A program made the position numbers and the translations under genes. This document shows, piece after piece, positions 15,772-25,335 of a stretch of 64,000 nucleotides of DNA. Position 1 is the stretch's first letter, and each line of letters opens with the position of its first letter. Under the pieces are notes generated by a model that saw only the letters and a program-made list of their open reading frames with translations, ran no database searches and had not been told where the DNA came from. Source of the DNA: Ponticoccus alexandrii (GTDB lineage Bacteria > Pseudomonadota > Alphaproteobacteria > Rhodobacterales > Rhodobacteraceae); assembly GCF_016806125.1 (NCBI RefSeq), contig NZ_CP047166.1, positions 1,054,001-1,118,000 on the forward strand. The letters are read 5' to 3'.

Positions 15772-17115
15772 GTGCAGCGATTTGATCTTAGCAAAGGTCT
15801 AGACGTTCCGGTCATGGGCGCGCCGGAGGGCGGCATTCAGGATGCGCCGCCGGTGACGACGGTGGCCGTTCTGGGCGATGACTACATCGGGCTGAAACCG
15901 CGTCTTGCGGTGCAGGAAGGCGACGTGGTGGGCGCGGGCGCGCCGATCCTCGCCCACAAGGATACGCCCGATGTGCAGGTCACCGCGCCGGTTTCCGGAC
16001 GAATCAAGGCCATCAACCGGGGCGCCCGGCGCAAGCTGATCTCGGTCGAGATCGAGGTGGACGAGGCCGCCGCCGAGCCGGTGGACTTCTCCGATGTCGG
16101 AGATGTGAACACGGTCGTCGGGCTGGTGGCGCGGCTCTGTGCCTCTGGTCTCTGGACGTCCTTCCGCACGCGTCCCTATTCCAAGGTGCCCGATCCGATG
16201 ACCCGCCCGGCGGCGATCTACGTCAACGCCATGGACACCGAACCGCTGGCCGCCGATCCCGCGCCGATCATCGCCGCCGAGGAGAAGGCCTTCGTGCACG
16301 GGCTCGAGGCGATCATGGGCCTGAGCGAGGGCAATACCTACCTGTGCCAGGATCCGGATGCCTCGCTGCCCGGCGACAATATCGCGGGCATCCACGTTGC
16401 GGGGTTCTCCGGGCCGCATCCGGCCGGGCTGGCGGGGACGCACATGCATTTCCTGGAACCGCCGAGCGCCAGCAAGGTGGTCTGGACCATCGGCTATCAG
16501 GACGTGATCGCCATCGGCAAACTGCTGGCGACGGGGCGGCTTGATCCGACCCGCGTGGTGGCGATCTGCGGACCCATGGCTAAGCATCCGCGTCTGGTGC
16601 GCACGGTGGCGGGCGCCTCGATGCTGGAGCTTTGCGCCGAGGATCTGAACAGCAAGAAGCCGGTGCGCGTGATTTCCGGCTCGATCCTGTCGGGGCGGAT
16701 GGGGGCGGGCGAGACTGCCTTCCTTGGCCGTTACGCGCGCCAGATCACGCTGATCGAGGAAGACCGCGAGCAGATCCCGCTGGGCTGGATCCGCGCGATG
16801 CCCGGCAAATACGCGGTGCAGCCGGTGCTGGGCTCTGCCTTCGCGAAGAAGCTTTACGCGCTGACGTCCAACCTGAACGGCGGACGCCGGGCCATGGTGC
16901 CGATCGGCACTTTCGAACGGCTGATGCCGCAGGACTATCTGCCGACGCAACTGCTGCGCGCGCTGCTGGTCATGGACACCGACACGGCGCAGGCGCTGGG
17001 TGCGCTGGAGCTGGACGAGGAAGACGTGGCGCTCTGCGGCTTTGCCTGCCCCGCCAAGTACGAGTATGGCATCGCGCTGCGCGACAGCCTGACCAAGATC
17101 GAAAAGGAGGGCTAG
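15772..17115 (+). CDS. nqrA: Na+-translocating NADH:quinone oxidoreductase subunit A
   Basis: A 447-residue NqrA, the peripheral cytoplasmic subunit involved in quinone binding. It starts [19 protein letters not shown] and continues [23 protein letters not shown], which is the family signature, with [30 protein letters not shown] and the [22 protein letters not shown]-like C-terminal block (here [16 protein letters not shown]). It is the first gene of nqrABCDEF and begins at GTG. nqrB follows after 3 bases. Confidence 0.97.
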   Translation: MQRFDLSKGLDVPVMGAPEGGIQDAPPVTTVAVLGDDYIGLKPRLAVQEGDVVGAGAPILAHKDTPDVQVTAPVSGRIKAINRGARRKLISVEIEVDEAAAEPVDFSDVGDVNTVVGLVARLCASGLWTSFRTRPYSKVPDPMTRPAAIYVNAMDTEPLAADPAPIIAAEEKAFVHGLEAIMGLSEGNTYLCQDPDASLPGDNIAGIHVAGFSGPHPAGLAGTHMHFLEPPSASKVVWTIGYQDVIAIGKLLATGRLDPTRVVAICGPMAKHPRLVRTVAGASMLELCAEDLNSKKPVRVISGSILSGRMGAGETAFLGRYARQITLIEEDREQIPLGWIRAMPGKYAVQPVLGSAFAKKLYALTSNLNGGRRAMVPIGTFERLMPQDYLPTQLLRALLVMDTDTAQALGALELDEEDVALCGFACPAKYEYGIALRDSLTKIEKEG

Positions 17116-17118
17116 GCC

Positions 17119-18318
17119 TTGGGGCTGCGTTCATTCTTCGACAAGATAGAGCCGAATTTCACCAAGGGCGGTAAGTACGAGAAGTACTTCCCGATCTACG
17201 AGATGGTGGAATCCTTCATCTACACGCCCAAGACGGTGACGACCGTGGCGCCTCATGCGCGGTCCTACATCGACATGAAGCGGATCATGACCTACGTGGT
17301 ACTGGCGACGGTGCCCTGCATCCTCTTCGGGATGTACAACGTCGGCCTGCAGACCAACATGGCGATTGCCGAATACGGCGCATCCGGCTGGCGCGCTGCG
17401 ATCATCGAGGGGCTGGGGATCGGGTTCGACTACACAAACCCGCTGGCCAATATCCTGCACGGGCTGCTGTATTTCCTGCCGATCTACATCGTGACACTGG
17501 TCGCGGGCGGCATTTTCGAGGTGATCTTCTCTGTCGTGCGCGGGCACGAGGTGAACGAGGGCTTCCTTGTGACCTCGATGCTTTACACGCTGATCATGCC
17601 GGCCTCCGCGCCGCTGTGGCAGGTAGCCCTGGGAATCATCTTCGGCGTGGTGATCGGCAAGGAAGTCTTTGGCGGCACCGGCAAGAATTTCCTCAACCCG
17701 GCGCTGGTGGGGCGTGCGTTCCTGTATTTCGCCTATCCGGCGCAGATGTCGGGCGACACGATCTGGACGCCTGTGGATGGCTTTTCCGGCGCGACCGCGC
17801 TGGCGGTCAGCGCCCGTGATGGCGTCGCCGCCCTGCCGGAGCATGGCGTGACGTGGATGGATGCCTTCATCGGCACGATCCAGGGCTGCATCGGCGAGAC
17901 CTCGACCCTGATGGCGCTGATCGGGCTGGCCTTCCTGCTGGTGGTGAAGATCGCCAACTGGCGGCTGGTGGTCGGATGCCTTGGCGGTATGATCGCCTTC
18001 TCGACGCTCCTGAACGTGATCGGGTCGGACACCAACCCGATGTTCGCGATGCCGTGGTACTGGCACCTCGTGGTGGGCGGCTATGCCTTCGGCCTCGCCT
18101 TCATGGTCACCGAACCGGTGTCCGCCTCGCACACCAACATGGGACGCTACATCTACGGTGCGCTGATCGGCTTCATGGTCGTCATGATCCGCGTCATCAA
18201 CCCGGCCTTCCCGGAAGGCATGATGCTGGCGATCCTCTTCGGCAACGTCTTCGCGCCGCTGATCGACTATTTCGTGGTGCAGGCCAACATCAAGCGGAGG
18301 GTAAAACGTCATGCCTGA
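17119..18318 (+). CDS. nqrB: Na+-NQR subunit B
   Basis: A 399-residue polytopic membrane protein with about ten helices that carries covalent FMN and riboflavin and forms the Na+ path. The FMN attachment sequence is GFSGATALA, with Thr226 as the flavinylated residue for ApbE. The N-terminus MGLRSFFDKIEPNFTKGGKY is cytoplasmic. The start is a TTG at 17119, preceded by AAAAGGAGG about 10 bases upstream, a rare start for so conserved a gene. It overlaps nqrC by 8 bases. Confidence 0.97.
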   Translation: MGLRSFFDKIEPNFTKGGKYEKYFPIYEMVESFIYTPKTVTTVAPHARSYIDMKRIMTYVVLATVPCILFGMYNVGLQTNMAIAEYGASGWRAAIIEGLGIGFDYTNPLANILHGLLYFLPIYIVTLVAGGIFEVIFSVVRGHEVNEGFLVTSMLYTLIMPASAPLWQVALGIIFGVVIGKEVFGGTGKNFLNPALVGRAFLYFAYPAQMSGDTIWTPVDGFSGATALAVSARDGVAALPEHGVTWMDAFIGTIQGCIGETSTLMALIGLAFLLVVKIANWRLVVGCLGGMIAFSTLLNVIGSDTNPMFAMPWYWHLVVGGYAFGLAFMVTEPVSASHTNMGRYIYGALIGFMVVMIRVINPAFPEGMMLAILFGNVFAPLIDYFVVQANIKRRVKRHA

Positions 18319-19132
18319 CGACAACACGCCCGACAACGGCAACAAGGGGCCGCTGCGCCGCTTTCTCGACATGCCCGCCGACAGCACCGCCAAGACCGTG
18401 ACGGTGGCCGTGGCGCTGTGTCTCGTGGCCTCGATGGTGGTCTCGGCCGCCGCCGTGTCCCTGCGTCCGGTGCAGGAGGTGAACCGCCTGCGCGACAAGC
18501 AGATCAACGTGCTCGAGGTCGCCGGCGTCTACAACCCCGGCGACAACGTGCAAGAGGCTTTCGCGGCCTTCGAACCCCATGTCCTCGACCTCTCCACCGG
18601 AGAGTTCACCGACCAGTGGGGGATCGAGGAGTTCGACCAGCTGGCCACCGCCAGCGATCCGGCCATCGTGCGCGCGCTGGACGAGGATCCGGCAGGCTTG
18701 GGCGGCCAGATGCAGGCCTACCGCATGATCTACCTGCTGCGCGACGAGGCGGGTGAGATCGACAAGGTGATCCTGCCGGTCGAGGGCTATGGCCTGTGGT
18801 CGACCCTCTACGGCTTCATCGCGCTGGAAGAGAACGGCAACGACATCTACGGCCTGCAGTTCTACCAGCACGGCGAAACGCCGGGTCTTGGCGCCGAGGT
18901 GGACAACCCGCGCTGGAAGGCCCTGTGGAACGGCAAGAAGCTGCGCGACGAAGAGGGCGATCTGGAGATTTCCGTCTCGAAGGCCGTGCCGCCCGCCGGA
19001 CCCGAATACCACGTCGATGCGCTGGCCGGCGCGACGCTGACCTCCGTCGGGGTCGACAACCTCGTACGCTTCTGGATGGGTGAAGCGGGCTATGCCCCCT
19101 TCCTCGAACGCCTCAAGGCAGGAGAGATCTGA
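18311..19132 (+). CDS. nqrC: Na+-NQR subunit C
   Basis: A 273-residue subunit with one N-terminal membrane helix ([20 protein letters not shown]) and a periplasmic domain that carries covalent FMN. The attachment motif is [12 protein letters not shown], with the flavinylated Thr at about 242. The [13 protein letters not shown] and [16 protein letters not shown] blocks are typical. Its stop and the nqrD ATG share a base (TGATG). About 40 residues between 80 and 140 are more divergent than the rest. Confidence 0.97.
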   Translation: MPDDNTPDNGNKGPLRRFLDMPADSTAKTVTVAVALCLVASMVVSAAAVSLRPVQEVNRLRDKQINVLEVAGVYNPGDNVQEAFAAFEPHVLDLSTGEFTDQWGIEEFDQLATASDPAIVRALDEDPAGLGGQMQAYRMIYLLRDEAGEIDKVILPVEGYGLWSTLYGFIALEENGNDIYGLQFYQHGETPGLGAEVDNPRWKALWNGKKLRDEEGDLEISVSKAVPPAGPEYHVDALAGATLTSVGVDNLVRFWMGEAGYAPFLERLKAGEI

Positions 19133-19785
19133 TGGCCCAGACACGCCGTTCCCAACTGGTCGATCCGCTGATCGACAACAACCCGATCACGCTGCAGGTG
19201 CTGGGCATCTGTTCGGCGCTCGCGGTGACCTCGTCGTTGCAGGTGTCCTTCGTCATGGCGCTGGCCGTGACCTTCGTGACCGCCTTTTCGTCGATGTTCA
19301 TTTCGATGATCCGCAACCAGATCCCCGGCTCGATCCGGATCATCGTGCAGATGGTCATCATCGCAAGCCTCGTGATCCTCGTGGACCAGGTGCTGAAGGC
19401 CTATGCCTACGAGATCTCGAAGACGCTTTCGGTCTTCGTGGGCCTGATCATCACCAACTGCATCGTCATGGGCCGGGCCGAGGCCTTCGCCATGAAGAAC
19501 CCGCCGCTCGATTCCTTCATCGACGGGGTCGGCAACGGGCTGGGTTACGGTTTGATCCTGCTGACCGTGGGCTTCATCCGCGAACTTTTTGGCTCCGGCT
19601 CGCTGTTCGGCATCACCATCTTCGAGACCGTGAACAACGGCGGCTGGTACGTTCCGAACGGCATGCTGCTGCTGCCGCCCTCGGCGTTCTTCATCATCGG
19701 CCTGCTGATCTGGGCCATCCGCAGCTGGAAACCCAGCCAGGTCGAAGAGCGTGAATACAAGATCCAGACCGTGGAGGGCCACTGA
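19132..19785 (+). CDS. nqrD: Na+-NQR subunit D
   Basis: A 217-residue integral membrane subunit with about six helices. Blocks such as [40 protein letters not shown] and [17 protein letters not shown] are diagnostic; the conserved Cys in [11 protein letters not shown] helps hold an iron centre together with NqrE. It is homologous to RnfE and to NqrE itself. The gene overlaps both neighbours by one base. Confidence 0.97.
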   Translation: MAQTRRSQLVDPLIDNNPITLQVLGICSALAVTSSLQVSFVMALAVTFVTAFSSMFISMIRNQIPGSIRIIVQMVIIASLVILVDQVLKAYAYEISKTLSVFVGLIITNCIVMGRAEAFAMKNPPLDSFIDGVGNGLGYGLILLTVGFIRELFGSGSLFGITIFETVNNGGWYVPNGMLLLPPSAFFIIGLLIWAIRSWKPSQVEEREYKIQTVEGH

Positions 19786-20393
19786 TGGAAGGCCTGATCT
19801 CACTCGCCGTCAAGGCGATCTTCGTCGAGAACCTCGCGCTGTCCTTCTTCCTTGGCATGTGTACCTTCATCGCCGTGTCCAAGAAGATCTCGACGGCCAT
19901 CGGTCTCGGCATCTCGGTCATGGTGGTGCAGGCCATCACCGTGCCCGCCAACAACCTGATCCTGAACTACCTTCTGGCGCCCGGCGCGCTGGCATGGGCG
20001 GGCTTCGGGGACGTGGACCTGACCTTCCTCGGGCTGATTTCCTACATCGGGGTGATCGCCGCGCTGGTGCAGATCCTCGAGATGGTGCTCGATAAGTACT
20101 TTCCGCCGCTCTACAACGCGCTGGGTGTCTTCCTGCCGCTGATCACGGTGAACTGCGCCATCCTTGGCGGGTCGCTGTTCATGGTGGAACGCTCTTACGA
20201 CTTCGCAGAGGCCGCGACCTACGGCGTCTCGTCGGGCTTCGGCTGGGCGCTGGCGATCACCGCCATGGCAGGCGTGCGCGAGAAGCTGAAGTACTCCGAC
20301 ATTCCCGAGGGCCTTCAGGGGCTGGGGATCACCTTCATCTCGGCGGGACTGATGGCGCTGGCCTTCATGTCCTTCTCCGGCGTGAAACTGTAA
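19785..20393 (+). CDS. nqrE: Na+-NQR subunit E
   Basis: A 202-residue membrane subunit, the partner of NqrD. Visible signatures are [31 protein letters not shown] and [20 protein letters not shown], each with the conserved Cys thought to bind the intramembrane iron. Six helices fit the hydrophobicity. It starts at ATG 19785, sharing a base with the nqrD stop. nqrF follows after 11 bases. Confidence 0.97.
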   Translation: MEGLISLAVKAIFVENLALSFFLGMCTFIAVSKKISTAIGLGISVMVVQAITVPANNLILNYLLAPGALAWAGFGDVDLTFLGLISYIGVIAALVQILEMVLDKYFPPLYNALGVFLPLITVNCAILGGSLFMVERSYDFAEAATYGVSSGFGWALAITAMAGVREKLKYSDIPEGLQGLGITFISAGLMALAFMSFSGVKL

Positions 20394-20404
20394 GGGGGCG
20401 GATC

Positions 20405-21628
20405 ATGGAAACCTTCGGACTGGGCATCGCCCTCTTCACCGTGATCGTGCTGGTGCTGGTGACGGTCATTCTGGCCGCGCGCTCGCGGCTGGTGTCCTCG
20501 GGCAACGTCAACATCGAAATCAACGGCGAAAAGACCATCTCTGTCCCGGCGGGTGGCAAGCTCTTGCAGACGCTGGCCGAGGCAAAGCTCTTCGTGCCCT
20601 CGGCCTGCGGCGGCGGCGGCACCTGTGCGCAGTGCCGGGTGCGCATCCACGAGGGCGGCGGGTCGATCCTGCCGACCGAGGAAAGCCACATCACCAAGCG
20701 CGAAGCCTCTTGCGGCGACCGGCTGTCCTGTCAGGTCGCGGTCAAGCAGGACATGAAGATCGAGGTTCCCGAAGAGGTCTTCGGCGTCAAGAAGTGGGAG
20801 TGCACCGTGCGCTCCAACGAGAACGTCGCGACCTTCATCAAGAACCTCGTGCTGGAACTGCCCGAGGGCGAGGACGTGAACTTCCGCGCCGGTGGCTACA
20901 TCCAGATCGAGGCCCCCGCGCATCACGTCAGCTACAAGGACTTCGCCGTCGAGGACGAGTACCGCCCGGATTGGGACAAGTTCAACCTGTGGCAGTACGA
21001 GTCCACCGTGGATGAGCCGATCGAGCGGGCCTATTCCATGGCAAACTACCCCGATGAAAAGGGGCTGATCATGCTGAACGTGCGCGTGGCCTCTCCGCCG
21101 CCGGGCACGCAGGGCATCCCGCCGGGCAAGATGTCGTCCTACATCTTCAACCTGAAGCCGGGCGACAAGGTCACGATCTCGGGTCCGTTCGGCGAATTCT
21201 TCGCGCGTGACACCAAGAAAGAGATGGTCTTCATCGGCGGCGGCGCGGGCATGGCGCCTATGCGCTCGCATATCTTCGACCAGCTCAAGCGGCTGGAGAA
21301 TCGCGACCGGAAGATCACCTTCTGGTACGGCGCCCGGTCCAAGCGCGAGATGTTCTTCGTCGAGGACTTCGACCAGCTGGCTGAGGAATTCCCGAACTTC
21401 GAGTGGCACGTGGCACTGTCCGATGCGCTGCCCGAGGACGACTGGGGCGGCTACACCGGCTTCATCCACAACGTGCTGTACGAAGAGTACCTGAAGAACC
21501 ACCCGGCGCCGGAGGATTGCGAGTACTACATGTGTGGTCCGCCGATCATGAACCAGTCGGTGATCAACATGCTGCTCGAGCTTGGTGTCGACCGCGAAGA
21601 CATCATGCTGGACGATTTCGGGGGGTGA
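20405..21628 (+). CDS. nqrF: Na+-NQR subunit F (NADH dehydrogenase subunit)
   Basis: A 407-residue electron-entry subunit. One N-terminal helix is followed by a plant-type 2Fe-2S domain with Cys68, Cys74, Cys77 and Cys109 ([12 protein letters not shown] and LSCQ), then an FAD domain (RAYSMANYP) and an NADH-binding domain ([30 protein letters not shown]). It oxidises NADH in the cytoplasm and passes electrons through NqrD/E, C and B. It is the last gene of the operon; strong hairpins follow the stop. Confidence 0.98.
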   Translation: METFGLGIALFTVIVLVLVTVILAARSRLVSSGNVNIEINGEKTISVPAGGKLLQTLAEAKLFVPSACGGGGTCAQCRVRIHEGGGSILPTEESHITKREASCGDRLSCQVAVKQDMKIEVPEEVFGVKKWECTVRSNENVATFIKNLVLELPEGEDVNFRAGGYIQIEAPAHHVSYKDFAVEDEYRPDWDKFNLWQYESTVDEPIERAYSMANYPDEKGLIMLNVRVASPPPGTQGIPPGKMSSYIFNLKPGDKVTISGPFGEFFARDTKKEMVFIGGGAGMAPMRSHIFDQLKRLENRDRKITFWYGARSKREMFFVEDFDQLAEEFPNFEWHVALSDALPEDDWGGYTGFIHNVLYEEYLKNHPAPEDCEYYMCGPPIMNQSVINMLLELGVDREDIMLDDFGG

Positions 21629-21636
21629 CGAGCGGC

Positions 21637-21678
21637 TCCGGGCCTTCGGGCCCGGATGGACAGTCCGGGGGACTGTCC
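21637..21678 (+). terminator. Tandem strong hairpins after nqrF
   Basis: TCCGGGCC-TTCG-GGCCCGGA-type stem (21637-21656) with a UUCG tetraloop closed by C-G is followed directly by GGACAGTCC-GGG-GGACTGTCC (21658-21678). They begin 9 bases after the nqrF stop. No T-tract follows, so they may terminate inefficiently or stabilise the mRNA 3' end. Further related GC hairpins (for example TCCGC-GTA-GCGGA at 21711-21723) follow up to about 21780. Confidence 0.6.
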
Positions 21679-21854
21679 AAGCGAGGAACGGGCGGAGCCC
21701 CGGTGGTCGGTCCGCGTAGCGGAGGACTGTCCGACGACCGAACCGGCGGAGCCTCGGGATGCTCTCCGGCTCGCAAAAACCATTGGGAAGGCTGCCTTTC
21801 CGCAGGAAAGGTCAGCACCCACCCCTGAGCAAATGGCGCGCTACCGCGCCCCAA

Positions 21855-21896
21855 ACCAAAAAGACCCCGCGCCATCCAGCGCGGGGTCTCTTCATT
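21855..21896. terminator. Bidirectional terminator between nqrF and the aminotransferase
   Basis: A 10-bp stem GACCCCGCGC ... GCGCGGGGTC (21863-21888). It is followed by TCTTCATTT on the plus strand and by TTTTTGG on the minus strand. It lies between two convergent genes, as expected for a shared terminator. Confidence 0.85.
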
Positions 21897-21906
21897 TGCG
21901 CTGTCC

Positions 21907-21962
21907 GAGAAGTCTTCGACGAAGACTTCTCAAGCGCCAGAGTCTTCGTTGAAGACTCTGGC
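21907..21962. repeat. Paired palindromes (copy 3)
   Basis: Hairpin A at 21907-21931 (GAGAAGTCTTC, GAC loop, GAAGACTTCTC) and hairpin B at 21936-21962 (GCCAGAGTCTTC, GTT loop, GAAGACTCTGGC) are separated by 4 bases. Hairpin B touches the stop codon of the minus-strand aminotransferase. Architecture as in copies 1, 2 and 4. Confidence 0.85.
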
Positions 21963-23344
21963 TAGAGCAGCCCTTCGACCTTCACCTCCGCCAGCACCCG
22001 GTCGAGCGCGCGCCCCAGACGGGCATGGATCTCGGCCACGTCCTCTTCGGTCACGATCAGCGGCGGGCAAAGCGCGACCGTCTCGTAGACCGCGCGGACG
22101 ATCAGGCCTTCGTCGGCGCAGGCGGCCACGACGCGGGGCGCCATGCTGCCCGCCGGCGCAAAGCTCTCGCGCGTCTCGCGGTCCTTCGCCAGTTCGAGGC
22201 CCGCGATAAGGCCGGTGCCGCGCACCTCGCCCACCAGCGGGTGATCGGTGAAGCTGCGCAGCCCGCTCTGGAAGACCTCTTCCAGCCGCGCCGCGTTGCC
22301 CATCAGGTCGCGCTCCTCGATGATGGCGAGGTTCTCCAGCCCCACCGCACAGGCGACCGGGTGGCCCGAGCCGGTGAAGCCATGCCCGAAGGTGCCCAGT
22401 TTCGCGGTGTTGTCGGCGATGGCGTCATAGACGCGGTCGTTCACGATGATCGCGGCCAGCGGCATGTAGGAGGAGGTCAGCTGTTTCGATGTCACCATGA
22501 TGTCCGGTGTGAAGCCCATCTTCTGGCAGCCCCAGGTGGTCCCCAGCCGGCCAAAGCCGTTGATGACCTCGTCCGAGACCAGCAGGATGTCGTGCTTGCG
22601 GCAGATCGCCTCGACGCCGGGCCAGTAGCCCTCGGGCGGAAGCATGACGCCACCCGCGCCCATGACCGGCTCGCCGATGAAGGCGGCGATGGTCTCAGGG
22701 CCTTCGCGCTCGATGGTGTCCTCGAGCTCTTTCAGCAGGCGGGCGGTGAACTCCGCCTCGGTCTCGCCCTCCGCGCCCCAGCGCCAGTAGTGGGGGCAGG
22801 TCAGATGCGTCACCGGGATCGCGGGCAGGTCGAAGTCCTTGTGGTTGCCCGGCAACCCGGTCAAGGAGCCCGAGGCGATGGTGATGCCGTGATAACCTTT
22901 GTTGCGGGCGAGGAACTTCTTCTTCTCAGGGCGGCCGAGGCCGTTGTTCAGGAACCACGCCATCTTCACGACGGTGTCGTTGGCCTCGGACCCGGAGTTG
23001 GTGAAGAACACGCGGTTCATGCCCTCAGGCGCCATCTCGGCCAGTTTCTCGGCCAGCCGGATCGAAGGCTCGTGTGCCTTGTGGGCGAAGCTGTGGTAGT
23101 AGGGCAGGCGCTTCAGCTGCTCGTAGGCGGCATCCGCCAGCCGCGTCTCGGAGAAGCCCACCGCGACGGACCACAAGCCTGCCAGTGCCTCGATGTATTC
23201 CTTGCCCTGATCGTCGTGGACGCGCACGCCGTCGCCCTTGGTGATGATCATCGGTCCCTTGGTCTCATGCGCGCGCATGTTGGTGTAGGGGTGCATGGAA
23301 TGGGCGATGTCAGAGGCGTGCAGAGAGTTCGGGCGTTCGGTCAT
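21962..23344 (-). CDS. Class III (omega) aminotransferase, PLP-dependent
   Basis: A 460-residue fold-type I aminotransferase. VFFTNSGSEANDTVVKMAW is the phosphate-binding region, LLVSDEVINGFGRLG contains Asp258 that contacts the pyridine nitrogen, and TSKQLTSSYMPLAA contains Lys287, the Schiff-base lysine. GTFGHGFTGSGHPVACAVG is also typical. It resembles the omega-amino-acid/taurine/beta-alanine:pyruvate group, in which the amino donor is a terminal amine. No substrate-specific neighbours are present, so the donor is unknown. The ATG follows GGAGC. Confidence 0.92.
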   Translation of the reverse strand: MTERPNSLHASDIAHSMHPYTNMRAHETKGPMIITKGDGVRVHDDQGKEYIEALAGLWSVAVGFSETRLADAAYEQLKRLPYYHSFAHKAHEPSIRLAEKLAEMAPEGMNRVFFTNSGSEANDTVVKMAWFLNNGLGRPEKKKFLARNKGYHGITIASGSLTGLPGNHKDFDLPAIPVTHLTCPHYWRWGAEGETEAEFTARLLKELEDTIEREGPETIAAFIGEPVMGAGGVMLPPEGYWPGVEAICRKHDILLVSDEVINGFGRLGTTWGCQKMGFTPDIMVTSKQLTSSYMPLAAIIVNDRVYDAIADNTAKLGTFGHGFTGSGHPVACAVGLENLAIIEERDLMGNAARLEEVFQSGLRSFTDHPLVGEVRGTGLIAGLELAKDRETRESFAPAGSMAPRVVAACADEGLIVRAVYETVALCPPLIVTEEDVAEIHARLGRALDRVLAEVKVEGLL

Positions 23345-23633
23345 GGCGGGCTCCTTTCGGGCAGGGGGCCGCGCGGTGGCGGCATGGCATGTTCATCGGT
23401 ACGCCCTGGCAGGACCGGGGGCCAGAGGGTTTGTGTGTAGGCCGTGGCCCGCACAGGCCGAAAAGCCGACTGCCAGGCCAGACCGCGGCAAGGCAGCCGA
23501 CCGCAGCGCCAGCCATGCGCAGAGACCATCCGGCTCGCCGCCCCACAGCCTGGTCGAAGATCATCACTCCGGCGGCAAAAGAAAAAGGAGCCCAGGTCAG
23601 ATCAGCCTGCGGAGATGAGAAACCAGCCTCATG

Positions 23634-23864
23634 TCAGCAGCCCTGTTGCAGAGCGCGCGATGATGGCCGACGAGACCGGCACCGAAGGCAGGTCACGGCG
23701 GCCCCGGCCTGTTGCTCGACGGCAGAGCCGCACCGACGACAGGAGATCCGGATAATGGGTGTCGCGCCCCCGAGTGTGTGCCGACAGCTGGGACAGCGGT
23801 GCGCGGCTGCGCGGGGAAGCGATGACTTGCAGGAGGGGCAGGCAGGCGGAAGGTGACGAGTCAT
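23634..23864 (-). CDS. Small double-zinc-ribbon protein
   Basis: A 76-residue protein with four CxxC pairs in order: ACPSC, RCPSC, SCRRC and TCLRC. This gives two zinc ribbons of about 20-25 residues each. There is no signal peptide, and the C-terminus is basic (RCRSRRPSSRALQQGC). The ATG at 23864 is preceded by GAAAGAGGG. It is downstream of rnk on the same strand (about 140 bases), which suggests a role in nucleic-acid or RNA-polymerase-related regulation, but that is inference. It does not match a family I know. Confidence 0.6.
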   Translation of the reverse strand: MTRHLPPACPSCKSSLPRAAAHRCPSCRHTLGGATPIIRISCRRCGSAVEQQAGAAVTCLRCRSRRPSSRALQQGC

Positions 23865-24006
23865 GAGACCCTCTTTCAACGGGAAGGGAAGGCGCCAAAG
23901 CGGCGATTGCCGATATCCCGGAAGGAGCGTCGTGGCTTCGTCAGCGCATCGGGCGGCTCCTTCCGGGCGGGTCATGGGCTTCGGCAAGGGCCCCGGGACA
24001 GGCGGA

Positions 24007-24450
24007 TCATTGGGCTGCCAGCCCTTCGGAGGCATCCTGGGGCGCGACATCGAGCACCGTCAGAACCCGCCGCTCTCCGTCCCTGGTATCCCAGTACAGC
24101 GATGCGCCCTCGGCAAGGCCGATCAGGGCGATGCCGATCGGTGTCAGGATCGAGATCTGGCCGCGTGCGATATCGGCATCCTCGGGGTAGACCGGGATGA
24201 CCGTCTTGTCCCGGCCGGTGGTTTCGTCGCGGTAGGTGACCGCGCGACCGATGGCGACCACGTTTTTCGGGAGTTTCGCCTCGGCAACGATACGGGCCCG
24301 GCTGATTTCGCCGAGCAGCCGGTCGGCAATGTCCGGGTTGCGCTGGATCGCGCCCTCGGCGAGGGCTTCGAGCCGTGCCAGGCTGTCGGCCCCTATGACG
24401 ACCCGTGGCCGCCGGCCGCTGCCGCGTGGTACTGTGCGTTGCTTGTTCAT
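24007..24450 (-). CDS. rnk: Nucleoside diphosphate kinase regulator, GreA/GreB-like
   Basis: A 147-residue protein of the Rnk family: a short N-terminal helical part (VVIGADSLARLEALAEGAIQRNPDIADRLLGEISRA) followed by the GreA/GreB C-terminal FKBP-like domain (AIGRAVTYRD, IPVYPEDADIARGQISILTPIGIALIGLAEGASLYWDTRDGERRVLTVLDV). Rnk binds RNA polymerase in the secondary channel without Gre anti-pausing activity. Of two nearby ATGs, 24450 has AAGGAA at proper spacing. It lies 82 bases downstream of a divergent paralogue on the same strand. Confidence 0.88.
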   Translation of the reverse strand: MNKQRTVPRGSGRRPRVVIGADSLARLEALAEGAIQRNPDIADRLLGEISRARIVAEAKLPKNVVAIGRAVTYRDETTGRDKTVIPVYPEDADIARGQISILTPIGIALIGLAEGASLYWDTRDGERRVLTVLDVAPQDASEGLAAQ

Positions 24451-24532
24451 TGTCATTTCCTTTCCGCCTTTGGTGGCGTGACTGAATTCCGGGTGATCGA
24501 CGGCCCGGACCCGCCGCAGGCGGATCGGGGCA

Positions 24533-25000
24533 TCAGGTGGCGTCTCGAACCGGGGAGGGTTTCACGTCCAACACGACGACGACATCAATCTGCCCGTCGT
24601 CCCGCAACAGCGGAACCTTCTGCAACTTACGCATTCCGATCAGGGTCGCCCCAAGCAGCGATGCGACTGGAACATATCCCGGGCCCGGTATGGGGTTCAT
24701 GGACAGCACGCCGGTGCGCGCTCCTTCGCCGCTGATCATGTAGGTGACATGGCGCCCCGCTACGGCGAGATCGGGCGAGACCGGCTCGGGCGCTCCGCGG
24801 GAGATCCGCAGCTTGTGGCGTAGCAGCCCGTTCAGCAGCGGCGGATTCGGCGCGCTCCGGGTTCCCTCACGGCGAAGCAACTGCTCGATGCCGAGCCGGT
24901 CGTCGATAGTAAGACGAAAGCCCGTCTGCACAGCAGAGCGTCTGAAGGGTGGTCGCCCCCCCCTGCCGGTCGGCAGCTGGGTGATCCTGGTGGTGGTCAT
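24533..25000 (-). CDS. Divergent GreA/Rnk-like protein (paralogue 1)
   Basis: A 155-residue protein. A helical region RLTIDDRLGIEQLLRREG ... LLNGLLRHKL is followed by a Rnk-like C-terminal domain ending in SLLGATLIGMRKLQKVPLLRDDGQIDVVVVLDV. That block corresponds to PIGIALIGLAEG...GERRVLTVLDV in canonical Rnk 80 bases downstream. Two more members (31874 and 32679) share RLT..DRL.IE, GR, GVLS, LLGATLIG and GQ..L...DG. It was probably derived from a Gre/Rnk factor and binds RNA polymerase, but this is inference. A good promoter lies upstream at 25156-25183. Confidence 0.65.
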   Translation of the reverse strand: MTTTRITQLPTGRGGRPPFRRSAVQTGFRLTIDDRLGIEQLLRREGTRSAPNPPLLNGLLRHKLRISRGAPEPVSPDLAVAGRHVTYMISGEGARTGVLSMNPIPGPGYVPVASLLGATLIGMRKLQKVPLLRDDGQIDVVVVLDVKPSPVRDAT

Positions 25001-25155
25001 GATGTCTCTCCCGGGGCGGTGAAGCCCGCGTTCTCAATGCTAGGATGTGAGAAAGCCCCGGGTGGTCGAGGGCGCGCTTATGCGCAGACCGCCCGGGGAC
25101 CCGAGCGGTTCAGAAGCAGAAACCGGAAATGGTTCTCGTGCGTGACCATAAAGAG

Positions 25156-25183
25156 ACCTTAGTCATTGGGTGCAGGCTGTCAA
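25156..25183 (-). promoter_or_regulatory. Sigma-70-type promoter for the GreA-like/rnk unit
   Basis: On the minus strand, -35 TTGACA (25183-25178), a 16-base spacer and -10 TAAGGT (25161-25156). It lies about 155 bases upstream of the GreA-like start. The perfect -35 is uncommon in this GC-rich window. Confidence 0.6.
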
Positions 25184-25335
25184 TCTTGGTGACCGGGCCG
25201 GATCGGTAAGGTTTCGGGGTGCTCAGCGGTTTGGGCGGTGAAACAGGCGCATTGAGCGGGGGCGGAACACGATCCTGTGAGCGGGACGCCCGGCGCCGGT
25301 CGCGTCAGCGGCGGCGGCGGGGCTGGTCCCGAGTG

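Noticed and set aside
22025-23440. Plus-strand open frame of 471 codons over the aminotransferase
   Set aside because: Antisense to a clear PLP enzyme; its composition is typical of a mirrored frame (Arg, His, Asp, Gly) and it has no domain.
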